A stretch of DNA of 64,000 bases from Deltaproteobacteria bacterium (GTDB taxonomy: Bacteria > Desulfobacterota > Desulfobacteria > Desulfobacterales > Desulfosarcinaceae). Made by a program: the position numbers and the translations under genes. This document shows, one piece after another, positions 44,537 through 53,885 of this stretch. Location: the NCBI GenBank assembly GCA_020444075.1, contig JAHLLR010000005.1, positions 1 through 64,000 on the forward strand, in the 5' to 3' direction. How positions within the stretch are numbered: position 1 is the first letter of the stretch; every line of letters begins with the position of its first letter. Below the pieces are notes generated by a model. The model was not told the origin of the DNA. It did no database searches and saw nothing but the letters and a program-made list of their open reading frames with translations.

Positions 44537-47500
44537 ATGATCCGTCAAATCGAAAATGCCAAAATCGCCATTGTCGGGGGGGGCAGGTTCTGCGACAAAC
44601 TGCTCAGACACCTGTTCGGCGACCATTTCAAAGATAGGCATCCAAAAGTCCTGGGCGTCGCCGATCTCAACGACCAGGCGGTGGGCATCACCTATGCCCG
44701 CTCGCTGGGGATCTATACCTGCAGGGATTTCCGCGAAATTTGCCGTCTGGAAGGGTTGGAAACCATCATCGAGGTCACCTGGGACCTTGACCTGGCCCGT
44801 ACCATCTCGCGCCTCAAACCGGCCGATGTGGAACTGATCGACCACCAGGATTCGCGGTTCCTCTGGGACCTGCTGCAGCTGGAAACCATCCGCCAGGAAG
44901 CTCTGAATGAACTGACCACCGAAACGATCACCGTCGAAACGGTCAAGGACCGGATCCATCAATGCTTCCGTAAAACCGCCGACATCGTGATGCAGCGCAA
45001 CCGCCGGTTCAAGCAGATCGAAACCGAACTCTACGAAAAGGAAAAGTCCCTGTCCCAGATTATTCAAGGCAGCACCATCCCCACCTTTGTTATCAACCGT
45101 GACCACGTGGTCACCCACTGGAACCACGCGCTGGAGGTACTCACCGGCCACGGCGCTGACACGATGGTGGGGACCCGCAATCACTGGAAGCCCTTCCGCA
45201 AGCAGGAACGGCCGATCATGGCCGACGTGATTCTCGATCAGTTGGAAACGGGTGAAATTGACCATTACTACGGATCCAAATGGAGACCCTCCACGCTGGT
45301 GGAAGGAGGCTTCGAGGCGGAAGAATACTTCGAGCACCTGGGAGACGGCGGCCTTTGGCTCTTTTTTACCGCCGCCCCCATCAAGGCGTCGGACGGCACG
45401 ATCATCGGCGCCATCGAGACCCTCTGGGACAATACCGAAAACCAGCGGGCCGAGGTTGAACGTCGCAAATACACCCGCCGCATCGAAGAGAGCGAGCGAA
45501 CCCTGTCCCAGATCATTCAGGGCAGCACCATCCCCACCTTCGTACTGAACCGTGATCATGTGATTACCCATTGGAACCAAGCCCTTGAAAAACTGACCGG
45601 CTATCCCGCCGCCAGAATGGTCGGTACCCGCCACCAATGGGAGCCCTTCTATGAAAGTGAGCGGCCCTGCATGGCCGACGTGATCATGGAGCAGCACGGC
45701 GAACAGGACCTGCGCGAGCTATACGGCGAACAATGGCGAAAATCCATTCTCATTGAAGACGCCTACGAGGCTGAAGTCTTTTTCCCCAAGCTGGGAAAAG
45801 CCGGCCGATGGTGCTGGTTTACCGCCACTCCCCTAAAGACATCCGACGGCACCGTGGTGGGAGCCATCGAGACCTTCTGGGACACCACGGAAAACAAACG
45901 GACGGAAACGGAGAGCCGCCGCCACGTCAAGGAACTGGAGGAAAAGGAACAGGCCCTGTCCCAGATCATTCAGGGCAGTACCACGCCTACCTTCGTCATC
46001 AACCGGAACCACATTGTGACCCACTGGAACCGGGCTCTGGAAAAGCTCACCGGTTTTGCCGCCAATGAAATCGTGGGTACCAACCATCACTGGAAACCGT
46101 TCCGCAAAAAAGCGCGTCCCATTATGGCCGACGTGATTCTCGATCAGTTGGAAACCGGTGAAATCAGCCAGTACTACGGGGCAAAATGGCGACCGTCGGC
46201 GTTGGTGGAAGGGGCTTATGAAGCCGAAGAGTTTTTTGAGCATTTGGGCGAAAACGGCCGATGGCTCATCTTTACCGCCGCCCCGATCAAGGCCTCGGAC
46301 GGTACCCTGATGGGGGCCATCGAAACCTTGTGGGATACCACGGAGAAAAAGCGGATCGAGGCCGAGCGCCGTCGGGATATCATCCGCATCGAAGAAAGCG
46401 AAAACCGGCTCACTCAGATCATTCAGGGTAGCACCATTCCCACATTTGTACTGAACCGGGACCATGTCGTCACGCATTGGAACCACGCCCTGGAACGGTT
46501 ATGCGGCTATTCATCCACGAAGATGGTGGGCACCCGTCACCAGTGGGTCCCCTTCTGGGACAAAGAACGGTCCACCATGGCCGATGTCATTCTGGATCGA
46601 CGCAGCGAACGGGAAATTTGGGAGCTCTACGGCGGCAAGTGGAAAAAATCAGAGTTGATCGACGGTGCCTACGAGGCGGAGGTTTTTTTTCCTAAACTGG
46701 GCCAAGGGGGCAAGTGGCTCTTTTTCACTGCCGCTCCGATCAAGGCCACCGACGGAAGCGTCATCGGCGCTATCGAAACCTTCTGGGATACCACGGAAAA
46801 AAAAGAGTCCGAGGCCCAGCGGATCCGTTACACGCGCGAGGTCGAAGAGAGCCGCCGGACGCTCACCCAGATCATTCAAGGCAGCACTATCCCCACCTTT
46901 GTCCTCAATGAGGAGCATGTGGTCACTTACTGGAATCGGGCCCTTGAGCAGTTGACCGGCTACCCGGCCGCCCAGATGGTGGGCACCAACCGCCAGTGGG
47001 TGCCCTTCTGGGACAGCGAGCGGCCGGCCATGGCCGATGTCATCCTGGACCAGAAGAGCGACCAGGAGATCTGGGACCTGTATGGCGGCAAGTGGAAAAA
47101 ATCGGAGTTGATCGACGGTGCCTACGAGGCGGAGGTGTTTTTCCCTAAACTGGGCAATGGCGGCAAGTGGTGCTGGTTCACCGCGGCGCCGATCAAGGCC
47201 GCCGACGGCAGTGTTATCGGTGCTATTGAAACCCTGTGGGACAACACTGAAAAAAAACGGGCCGAAGCCGACCGGCGACAATACACCCGAAAGCTGGAGG
47301 AGAACCAGCGCGCCCTCTCTCAAATCATTCAAGGCAGCACCATCCCCACCTTCGTTTTAAACCGGGACCATACCATTACCCACTGGAACCAGGCCCTGGA
47401 AAAGCTTACCGGCCACCCCTCATCGGAGATGGTGGGCACCACCCGCCAGTGGGCGCCTTTCTGGGACAGCGAGCGCCCGGCCATGGCCGATGTCATCCTG

Positions 47501-49321
47501 GACCAGAAGAGCGACCAGGAGATTTGGGACCTGTATGGCGGCAAGTGGCAGAAATCCGCCCTGATCGACGGTGGCTACGAGGCTGAGGTTTTTTTCCCCA
47601 GATTGGGTAAAGGCGGCCGATGGTGCTGGTTTACCGCTGCTCCGATCAAGGCCGCCGACGGCACCGTGGTGGGAGCTATCGAAACCCTGTGGGACACCAC
47701 CGCGGCAAAACAGGCCGAAGAGGAGCAGCGCCGGCGCAACCGGGAACTGTCCACGTTGTACTCCATCTACACGGCCCTCAACGCGCCGCTGCCCCTGCAA
47801 GAGCGCATTGAAGCGGCCGTGCTGGAAATCCGCGATTTTATGAAAGCGGAAAGCGTGTGCCTTTATATGTCCGAAGGCGGGGGCCGGTTCGACCTGCGTT
47901 ATTTCAACACCTGCTATGCGGACCCGGGGTATGGCCAGGCCGGCCCGGATTCCCAAACGGAGATTATGGACAAGGTCTCCCGCACCGACAAACCCATCGT
48001 CTACAACGCCGGGGATCATCAAAGCCGCTTTTCCAATGAAACCGCGACGACGAGCGCCACCTTCGCCTACATCCCGATCAGCGCCAAGGATAGCAAGGGC
48101 CTTGGCGTCATGCGCATCGAACGGGAAACCGAACGGTTTTCATCGGAGGAACTGCACCTGCTGGACCTGATGGGCAACCGCATCGGGGCTACCATTGAAA
48201 ACGCCCTGTTGCAGGAGGAGATCATCCGCAAATCCAATTTTCAGGCTAAACTGATTAAAAGCGCCAATGACGGCATCATCGCGACGGACGATAAGTGGCA
48301 AACCGTGATTTTCAACCCGGCGGCCGAGCGGATTTTTGGTTATTCCGCCGACGATATTATCTCCATGAAAGATGCCAGGGATTTTCTGCCCCAATGGGTG
48401 CAGGAGACCCTTACCCGAACCGGTTTGGGCAAGGATGCCAACGAAACCTCGCCCTGGGCGGAAAACGATATCCGCGCCAGCACCGGCGAGCCCATTCCGG
48501 TGCGATTTTCAGGCACCGTCCTGCGGGAAAAGAAAAAAATGATGGGAACCGTGGCCTTCTTCCAGGATCTGCGCGAAATCAAGCAGTTGGAGCGGGACCT
48601 GGTGAACAGCGAACGGCTGGCTGCCGTCGGACAGACCGTTGCCGGCATGGCCCACTGCATCAAGAACATCCTCCATGGGTTTAAAGGCGGCAGCTATTTG
48701 ATGGATGTCGGTCTGGAGCGGGACAACACCGAAAAATTGAGAAGCGGCTGGGAGATGATCCAGCGCAACATCACCCGCACCTCAGACCTGGTGATGGACC
48801 TGCTCTCCTACTCCAAGGAACGGGAGCCCGAATATGAATCCTGCAATCCCAATGAAATTGCCGAGGACGTATGTGAACTGCTCGATGGAGTGGCCCGGGA
48901 TCACGACGTCACCATGGTCAAACAGCTGTCCGGCCGGATGATACCGGTGGTCATGGATCCGCGCACCGTGCACCGCTGTTTGATGAACCTGGTGACAAAT
49001 GCCATCGATGCATGTATCTTTGATCCTGATATCGATAAGGAACATCAGGTCACGGTCACCACCGAAAGGGAGGAGAACGGGACCATCCGCTTCGACGTAA
49101 AGGACAACGGGTGTGGCATGTCAGAAGAAGTCCGGTCGAAGCTCTTCTCCTCCTTTTTCAGCACCAAGGGGGTGAAAGGGACCGGGCTCGGTTTGCTGGT
49201 GACGGCCAAACTGGTGGAAGAACACAAGGGAACCATCGACGTTGCATCCACCGAGGGGGAAGGAACCACCTTCAGCATACGATTTCCGGCCCGGGAACCG
49301 GATGCCGTCAGCATGAACTGA
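44537..49321 (+). CDS. Giant soluble histidine kinase: Rossmann domain, six repeat PAS modules, GAF, PAS, HisKA, HATPase
   Basis: A 1594-residue kinase without membrane helices. Residues about 1-130 are a Rossmann-type nucleotide-binding fold (KIAIVGGGRFCDKLLRHLFG, then VLGVADLNDQAVGITYARSLG) like homoserine-dehydrogenase/NAD domains. Residues about 171-1077 are six PAS modules, each 151 residues, with the repeated SQIIQGSTIPTFVLNRDHVV. GAF about 1065-1230; PAS 7 about 1235-1355 (IKSANDGIIATDD); HisKA with phospho-His in GMAHCIKNILHG (about 1370); HATPase with NLVTNAIDAC, DNGCGMSEEV and KGTGLGLLVT. A stand-alone receiver follows 158 bp later. AAAGG precedes the ATG. The ligand is unknown; redox or NAD(P)H state is a reasonable guess from the first domain. 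Confidence 0.9.
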   Translation: MIRQIENAKIAIVGGGRFCDKLLRHLFGDHFKDRHPKVLGVADLNDQAVGITYARSLGIYTCRDFREICRLEGLETIIEVTWDLDLARTISRLKPADVELIDHQDSRFLWDLLQLETIRQEALNELTTETITVETVKDRIHQCFRKTADIVMQRNRRFKQIETELYEKEKSLSQIIQGSTIPTFVINRDHVVTHWNHALEVLTGHGADTMVGTRNHWKPFRKQERPIMADVILDQLETGEIDHYYGSKWRPSTLVEGGFEAEEYFEHLGDGGLWLFFTAAPIKASDGTIIGAIETLWDNTENQRAEVERRKYTRRIEESERTLSQIIQGSTIPTFVLNRDHVITHWNQALEKLTGYPAARMVGTRHQWEPFYESERPCMADVIMEQHGEQDLRELYGEQWRKSILIEDAYEAEVFFPKLGKAGRWCWFTATPLKTSDGTVVGAIETFWDTTENKRTETESRRHVKELEEKEQALSQIIQGSTTPTFVINRNHIVTHWNRALEKLTGFAANEIVGTNHHWKPFRKKARPIMADVILDQLETGEISQYYGAKWRPSALVEGAYEAEEFFEHLGENGRWLIFTAAPIKASDGTLMGAIETLWDTTEKKRIEAERRRDIIRIEESENRLTQIIQGSTIPTFVLNRDHVVTHWNHALERLCGYSSTKMVGTRHQWVPFWDKERSTMADVILDRRSEREIWELYGGKWKKSELIDGAYEAEVFFPKLGQGGKWLFFTAAPIKATDGSVIGAIETFWDTTEKKESEAQRIRYTREVEESRRTLTQIIQGSTIPTFVLNEEHVVTYWNRALEQLTGYPAAQMVGTNRQWVPFWDSERPAMADVILDQKSDQEIWDLYGGKWKKSELIDGAYEAEVFFPKLGNGGKWCWFTAAPIKAADGSVIGAIETLWDNTEKKRAEADRRQYTRKLEENQRALSQIIQGSTIPTFVLNRDHTITHWNQALEKLTGHPSSEMVGTTRQWAPFWDSERPAMADVILDQKSDQEIWDLYGGKWQKSALIDGGYEAEVFFPRLGKGGRWCWFTAAPIKAADGTVVGAIETLWDTTAAKQAEEEQRRRNRELSTLYSIYTALNAPLPLQERIEAAVLEIRDFMKAESVCLYMSEGGGRFDLRYFNTCYADPGYGQAGPDSQTEIMDKVSRTDKPIVYNAGDHQSRFSNETATTSATFAYIPISAKDSKGLGVMRIERETERFSSEELHLLDLMGNRIGATIENALLQEEIIRKSNFQAKLIKSANDGIIATDDKWQTVIFNPAAERIFGYSADDIISMKDARDFLPQWVQETLTRTGLGKDANETSPWAENDIRASTGEPIPVRFSGTVLREKKKMMGTVAFFQDLREIKQLERDLVNSERLAAVGQTVAGMAHCIKNILHGFKGGSYLMDVGLERDNTEKLRSGWEMIQRNITRTSDLVMDLLSYSKEREPEYESCNPNEIAEDVCELLDGVARDHDVTMVKQLSGRMIPVVMDPRTVHRCLMNLVTNAIDACIFDPDIDKEHQVTVTTEREENGTIRFDVKDNGCGMSEEVRSKLFSSFFSTKGVKGTGLGLLVTAKLVEEHKGTIDVASTEGEGTTFSIRFPAREPDAVSMN
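45050..47767 (+). repeat. Six tandem 453-bp coding repeats (PAS modules)
   Basis: The codon for the first Gln of SQIIQGST occurs at 45056, 45509, 45962, 46415, 46868 and 47321: exactly 453 bp (151 codons) apart each time. Two sequence types alternate: modules 1 and 3 carry HWKPFRK...YYG.KWRPS...EEYFEHLG, modules 2, 4, 5 and 6 carry QW.PFWD/Y...LYG..W.KS...EVFFPKLG. Modules 5 and 6 are almost identical DNA over 47010-47095 and 47463-47548. Confidence 0.92.
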
Positions 49322-49479
49322 AACAGGCGCTAAGATGATGAATGTGGACTGCGTTATCGGTCGTCGAAGGGTTTCCTTCCGGCCTCCGATTTCCCGCCTT
49401 GCCAATTAAATATTTTAAAGCCTATAAAAGTACGTTTTCAATTTGAGATATCGGCGTTAACCTTCAAGGAGGCCTCGAG

Positions 49480-49872
49480 ATGAGCAAAAAAGTATTGATT
49501 GTGGACGATGATCCGGATGTAAGGCTGTTTAACACCACTGTTGTGGAAGAGAGCGGCTACATTCCCATCGAAGCAGCCAACGGAGAAGAAGGACTCAAGA
49601 TCATTAAAAAGGATCGGCCGGATCTGGTGGTTCTGGACGTGCTGATGCCCAAACAGAGCGGTATCCGTCTCTATCGTGAATTGAAGACCGACAAGGATCT
49701 GGTAGGCATTCCCGTGATTATCCTCTCCGGGGTGGCCAAGCGCACCTTTTTGCGCTCCCAGAAGGCACTCACGGAATTCGGGGACAAGCCGGTGCCCGAA
49801 CCGGAAAACTATATGGAAAAGCCCGTCGAACCCGATGAGCTTGCCCGGGAGATTAAAAAATTTTTAGGGTAG
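49480..49872 (+). CDS. Stand-alone response regulator receiver
   Basis: A 130-residue single-domain receiver: acidic DDDPDVR, phospho-Asp in DLVVLDVLMPKQSG, Ser in PVIILSGVAKR, Lys in NYMEKPVEPDEL. A strong AAGGAGG site. It is probably the phosphoacceptor of the upstream kinase and may signal on to the Usp or kinase-like proteins. There is an insertion between beta-4 and the Lys (SQKALTEFGDKPVPEPE) not usual in CheY. Confidence 0.92.
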   Translation: MSKKVLIVDDDPDVRLFNTTVVEESGYIPIEAANGEEGLKIIKKDRPDLVVLDVLMPKQSGIRLYRELKTDKDLVGIPVIILSGVAKRTFLRSQKALTEFGDKPVPEPENYMEKPVEPDELAREIKKFLG

Positions 49873-49927
49873 CATTCCGGCCATTGGGACCCGGTATGAC
49901 CATCAAGGCTGGCAAGGATGAGATAAA

Positions 49928-50806
49928 ATGGAGATAAAAAAACTGTTGTTTGTCACCCGTTTTGACAACCTCCGGTTCGATGCGTTGCAGTCCCTGATGG
50001 ACCTTAAGAAAGCCGCCCTGAGCCACGTGGTGTTCCTGAATGTCATCGAGCGGGACAAGGTGGCCATGCGACGGGGCAAGGGCTACGAGAAAGGCGCGGA
50101 AATCCGGCTTCGGGAAAAGGCCAACATCCGGTTTATCGACTGGGCGGAAACGCTTTTCGAACAGGGCATGGAGGTGGGGGTTTATATCGTCGTCGGCAGT
50201 TTTGCCGGCCAGGTGATCCAGGCGGCCGAGAAGGAATCCGTGGACCTGATCGTCCTGAGTCCGGAGCGGAAGGGGCGCCTTGAACAGCTCTATTCCGGGT
50301 CCGACATCACCGAAATCGTTCACCGCTCCGCAACCCCCGTGCTGGTTTATAAATATCTCTCCCAGAAGGGACCATTGGCGGAAAATCCGTTTGAAAAGCC
50401 GTTGTTGGCCACTAACTGGTCTGAGGCCAGCCAGCGGGCCATCGACTATCTTAAATCCCTCAAAGCGGTGATCCGCGAAGTAGACGTGGTCCATGTGGCC
50501 AGCGAAAAAGACCTGAAGGAAACATCTGCCATGGGCATCCAGAAAACCCGCAAGGAAAACCGCAAAAAACTGGATGCCCTGTGCGATGACCTGGAAGATT
50601 ACGGTATCACGGCAAAGCCCCATGTCTATATCGGCGATCCGGTTTCGGAAATCGACAAAGGTGCCAGGGAGTGCCAGTCTTCCATGATTATTGCCGGTTC
50701 CCCGCGTAAAAGCCTGTGGAAGGACCGGTGGGGAACAAGCATCGGCAAAGGACTGGCGGAGCAGTCCATTTTCCCGGTCCTGCTCATTCCTCCCAAAGAG
50801 GGGTAG
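49928..50806 (+). CDS. Second tandem universal stress protein
   Basis: A 292-residue cytoplasmic protein with two UspA domains. KKLLFVTRFDNLRFDALQSLMDLKKA matches the start of the paralogue at 43467. Domain ends are VDLIVLSPERKGRLEQLYSG and SSMIIAGSPRKSLWKDRWGTSIG; canonical ATP-binding Gly motifs are again changed. AAGGATG site. Lies between the receiver and the cytidylate-kinase-like gene. Confidence 0.85.
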   Translation: MEIKKLLFVTRFDNLRFDALQSLMDLKKAALSHVVFLNVIERDKVAMRRGKGYEKGAEIRLREKANIRFIDWAETLFEQGMEVGVYIVVGSFAGQVIQAAEKESVDLIVLSPERKGRLEQLYSGSDITEIVHRSATPVLVYKYLSQKGPLAENPFEKPLLATNWSEASQRAIDYLKSLKAVIREVDVVHVASEKDLKETSAMGIQKTRKENRKKLDALCDDLEDYGITAKPHVYIGDPVSEIDKGARECQSSMIIAGSPRKSLWKDRWGTSIGKGLAEQSIFPVLLIPPKEG

Positions 50807-50864
50807 CGGCCGGCAAGCACCGTGGAAATCGATCCTAACCAGCAACGAGAGTGAGGAGGCACCA

Positions 50865-51497
50865 ATGGCGGTCATCACCATTTCGAGGCAGTTCGGCGCA
50901 GGCGGCATTACTCTTGGCAAAATGATTGCCGATTCTCTGGGCTACACCTTTGCCGACAGCGACATTCTTCAGCGTGTGGCCAAGGAGGCCAATGTCTCCA
51001 CCCACTGGGTTGAATCCTTTGAAAAAGAGGCCGGCAGCAAGCTGTCCCGCATGATTTCCAGCATGATTTCAAAGCGCTGGTTGGATCGGGTGCTGGCAGA
51101 CGAACGTGGCTATCTGGACGAACAGATCTATCTGGACTACCTGGTGCTCATTATTGCCCAGTTCGCCGATGAAGGCAATGTGGTGATCCTGGGACGGGGA
51201 AGCCAATACATTCTCAACGACCACCCCGATGCCTTCCACATTCTGCTGGTGAATGAATTTGAAAGCCGGGTCCAATTTATTATGAAACGCTATGAAATGG
51301 CGCGCAATAAAGCCGAACGGCTGGTGGTCAACGAAGATCGTCGACGGGTGAGCCTCTATAAACGGCTGGGCAAGAGTGATTATGAAAATCCCCAATTATA
51401 CCACCTGGTGCTGAACATGGGGCGGCTGGATCTTGAAACGGCCCGGGACATGGTCTGTACCCTGGTGGAACACAAGGTGGAATTGAACCCTGCGTGA
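50865..51497 (+). CDS. Cytidylate-kinase-like family protein
   Basis: A 210-residue P-loop protein of the cytidylate_kin2 family. The start MAVITISRQFGAGGITLGKMIADSLGYTFADSDIL aligns with the family P-loop, with SRQFGAGG in place of GxxGxGKS; GNVVILGRGSQYIL and the LID-like VNEDRRRVSLYKRLGKSDYENP follow. The true Cmk makes CDP from CMP, but this family's substrate is unknown. ATG with GAGGAGG, 59 bp after the Usp gene. Last gene of the stress/sensor block, followed by a terminator. Confidence 0.82.
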   Translation: MAVITISRQFGAGGITLGKMIADSLGYTFADSDILQRVAKEANVSTHWVESFEKEAGSKLSRMISSMISKRWLDRVLADERGYLDEQIYLDYLVLIIAQFADEGNVVILGRGSQYILNDHPDAFHILLVNEFESRVQFIMKRYEMARNKAERLVVNEDRRRVSLYKRLGKSDYENPQLYHLVLNMGRLDLETARDMVCTLVEHKVELNPA

Positions 51498-51573
51498 AAG
51501 ATCCCGCTGGCTGTTGTTACGGTGCCGGCGCATGGTAACTATCTTTCGGCGTTCAGGATCATTTCCGTTACCG

Positions 51574-51603
51574 AGCAAAGCCGGTATCCGGCTTTGCTTT
51601 TAA
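51574..51603 (+). terminator. Terminator closing the stress/sensor block
   Basis: AGCAAAGCCGG (51574-51584), loop TAT, CCGGCTTTGCT (51588-51598), then TTTTAA. A perfect 11-bp stem. Confidence 0.85.
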
Positions 51604-51757
51604 CTTTATAAGACGACGTCATTATTGACATTTCCAAACCATTGCTCTATTGCTGACCTGCCCCATGGCACCTATCCGCTTTTCATCGGAATGCCGGTCG
51701 CGACAAAGAAGCCGGCTTTAACGACAGCGGATGGTCAACCGGAAAAAGGAGTGAACC

Positions 51758-52603
51758 ATCCATATTTTTCGAACCATCAGCCAGATGCGCGGCTTTTCAT
51801 CCGACCTGCGCCGATCGGGAAAGACCATCGCCTTTGTGCCGACCATGGGGTTCCTCCACCCGGGCCACCTATCCCTCATGGAAAAAGGCAAAAGCCTGGC
51901 AGATCATGTGGTGGTGAGCATTTTTATAAACCCCACCCAGTTCGGTCCCAACGAAGATCTGTCCGCCTATCCCAAAGATGAAACGCGGGACCTGGAAATG
52001 ACCCGAAAAGCCGGGGTCGACGCGGTTTTCCTACCCGATGCGAATCAGATATATCCCGAAGGCTTTCAGACGGTTGTATCCTTGAAATTCCTTCCCGGAC
52101 ACCTCTGCGGCCTTTCCCGCCCGGGCCACTTCGACGGCGTCGCCACGGTAGTCACCAAATTGCTGGGCATTGTCAGACCCCATAAGGCCATATTTGGCGA
52201 AAAAGACTATCAGCAGCTGGCGATCATTCGGCAGATGGTCAAGGATCTGGAGATGGGCATCGATATCGTCGGTGCACCCATTGTCCGGGAAGCTGACGGC
52301 CTTGCCATGAGTTCCAGAAATATGTACCTAACGAGCAGCCAGCGACAGTCCGCCACCTGTCTATACCAGGCTCTGCTGGCATCCCGACAGTTGGTGCAGG
52401 ATGGAGAGACCTCTGCCGCTGCCATCACCCGGTCCGCTGCTGCAAGAATCACCATGGTTCCGGAGACAACGATCGATTACATCACCATCTGTGATCCTCA
52501 GACCCTGGACGATGTGCCGGTTGTCAACGGCCCGGTGCTTATGGCCATGGCGGTAAAGGTGGGAAAAACGCGGCTTATCGACAACCTGATGCTTACCCCG
52601 TGA
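51758..52603 (+). CDS. panC: Pantothenate synthetase (pantoate-beta-alanine ligase)
   Basis: A 281-residue enzyme joining pantoate and beta-alanine in coenzyme A synthesis. Motifs: [15 protein letters not shown] (the HxGH nucleotidyl site), [51 protein letters not shown]. The first ATG in frame (51785) would remove the usual first strand. Upstream in the same frame lies IHIFRTISQ, matching the family start (M.I.RTI.EM), with AAGGAG exactly 6 nt before an ATC codon at 51758. I therefore place the start at ATC (or ATT at 51764), a non-standard initiation codon. The conservative start is 51785 (272 residues). Confidence 0.85.
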   Translation: MHIFRTISQMRGFSSDLRRSGKTIAFVPTMGFLHPGHLSLMEKGKSLADHVVVSIFINPTQFGPNEDLSAYPKDETRDLEMTRKAGVDAVFLPDANQIYPEGFQTVVSLKFLPGHLCGLSRPGHFDGVATVVTKLLGIVRPHKAIFGEKDYQQLAIIRQMVKDLEMGIDIVGAPIVREADGLAMSSRNMYLTSSQRQSATCLYQALLASRQLVQDGETSAAAITRSAAARITMVPETTIDYITICDPQTLDDVPVVNGPVLMAMAVKVGKTRLIDNLMLTP

Positions 52604-52643
52604 TCCACGGCGGGTTTTTCATTTTGAAAAAAGGAGATCATGC

Positions 52644-53810
52644 ATGACCAACAAATTTCTATTCACCTCCGAATCGGTTACCGAAGGCCATCCGGACAAA
52701 GTGGCCGATGCCATTTCCGACTCCATATTGGATGCCATCATGGCCCAGGACAAAGGCTGCCGTGTGGCCTGCGAAACCCTGGTCACCACCGGCCTGGCTT
52801 TCATTGCCGGCGAGATCACCACCGAATGCTACGTGGATATGCCCCAGATCGTCAGGGACACCATCAAGGATATCGGCTACCACTCCTCCCAGATGGGATT
52901 CGACTGGCGCACCTGCTCGGTGATCACCAGCATCGACCACCAGAGCCCGGACATCGCCCAGGGCGTCAACCGGGGTGAAGGGCGGCATTTGGAACAGGGG
53001 GCCGGCGATCAGGGGCTGATGTTCGGCTTCGCCTCGGACGAGACGCCGGAACTGATGCCCATGCCGATCATGTACGCCCACAAGTTGACCCGGCGACTGG
53101 CCCAGGTGCGGAAAAACGGGGCCCTGGATTTTCTGAGGCCGGACGGCAAATCCCAGGTCACCATCGAGTATCACGACGGCCAGCCCAAGCGGGTGGATAC
53201 CATCGTGGTTTCCAGCCAGCACAAACCGGACGTCACCCATGAAGACCTGCGCGAGGCCATCATCGAAGAGGTGATCAAAAAAGTTATCCCCGCCGGGATG
53301 ATCGACGGGGACACCCGCTATTTCATCAATCCCACCGGACGGTTCGTGGTGGGCGGCCCCATGGGCGACTGCGGGCTGACGGGTCGCAAGATCATCGTGG
53401 ATACCTACGGTGGCCAGGGCAGCCATGGCGGCGGCTGCTTTTCCGGCAAGGACCCGTCCAAGGTGGACCGCAGCGCCTCTTATATGGGGCGGCACGTGGC
53501 CAAGAACATCGTGGCCGCCGGTCTGGCTAAAAAATGCGAAGTTCAGATTGCCTATGCCATCGGCGTGGCCGAACCGGTATCGGTGATGATCGACCTCATG
53601 CACACGGGAAAGGTGCCCAAGGAACGGGTGGAGGAGATCGTCAAAGAAGTTTTCGACCTGAGACCCGCGGCCATCATCGAGTACCTGGATCTGCTGCGGC
53701 CCATCTATCGCAAAACCGCTGCCTACGGCCACTTCGGAAGAACCGAACCGGAATTTTCCTGGGAGCAGACCAACAAGGCGGAGATTATCCGTGAAAAGGC
53801 CGGGTTGTAA
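52644..53810 (+). CDS. metK: S-adenosylmethionine synthetase
   Basis: A 388-residue enzyme making SAM from methionine and ATP. N-terminal [20 protein letters not shown], the hexapeptide-type [12 protein letters not shown], and the P-loop-like [22 protein letters not shown] are intact. AAAAGGAG before the ATG. It lies 40 bp after panC and 75 bp before ahcY, so panC-metK-ahcY may form one transcript with the SAM cycle pair. No SAM riboswitch is visible upstream. Confidence 0.97.
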   Translation: MTNKFLFTSESVTEGHPDKVADAISDSILDAIMAQDKGCRVACETLVTTGLAFIAGEITTECYVDMPQIVRDTIKDIGYHSSQMGFDWRTCSVITSIDHQSPDIAQGVNRGEGRHLEQGAGDQGLMFGFASDETPELMPMPIMYAHKLTRRLAQVRKNGALDFLRPDGKSQVTIEYHDGQPKRVDTIVVSSQHKPDVTHEDLREAIIEEVIKKVIPAGMIDGDTRYFINPTGRFVVGGPMGDCGLTGRKIIVDTYGGQGSHGGGCFSGKDPSKVDRSASYMGRHVAKNIVAAGLAKKCEVQIAYAIGVAEPVSVMIDLMHTGKVPKERVEEIVKEVFDLRPAAIIEYLDLLRPIYRKTAAYGHFGRTEPEFSWEQTNKAEIIREKAGL

Positions 53811-53847
53811 TCAGCGTCAGGACGATTATTTTAGTATTAAAAACAAA

Positions 53848-53864
53848 GGGGGCCAATGGCCCCC
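53848..53864 (+). terminator. Small GC hairpin between metK and ahcY
   Basis: GGGGGCC (53848-53854), AAT, GGCCCCC (53858-53864). No T-run follows. It sits 8-9 nt upstream of the ahcY GGAGG site, so it could shape mRNA stability or translation between the two genes rather than terminate. Confidence 0.45.
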
Positions 53865-53885
53865 GTCATTTATGGAGGAACACCG

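Noticed and set aside
44408-45697. 429-residue minus-strand frame
   Set aside because: Antisense to the start of the giant kinase; repeated pieces only mirror the PAS repeats.
45050-47767. Tandem repeats as a possible CRISPR or satellite array
   Set aside because: The period is 453 bp, in frame, and encodes a PAS domain in each unit.
52604-52643. SAM riboswitch before metK
   Set aside because: Only 40 bp between panC and metK and no SAM-aptamer sequence.
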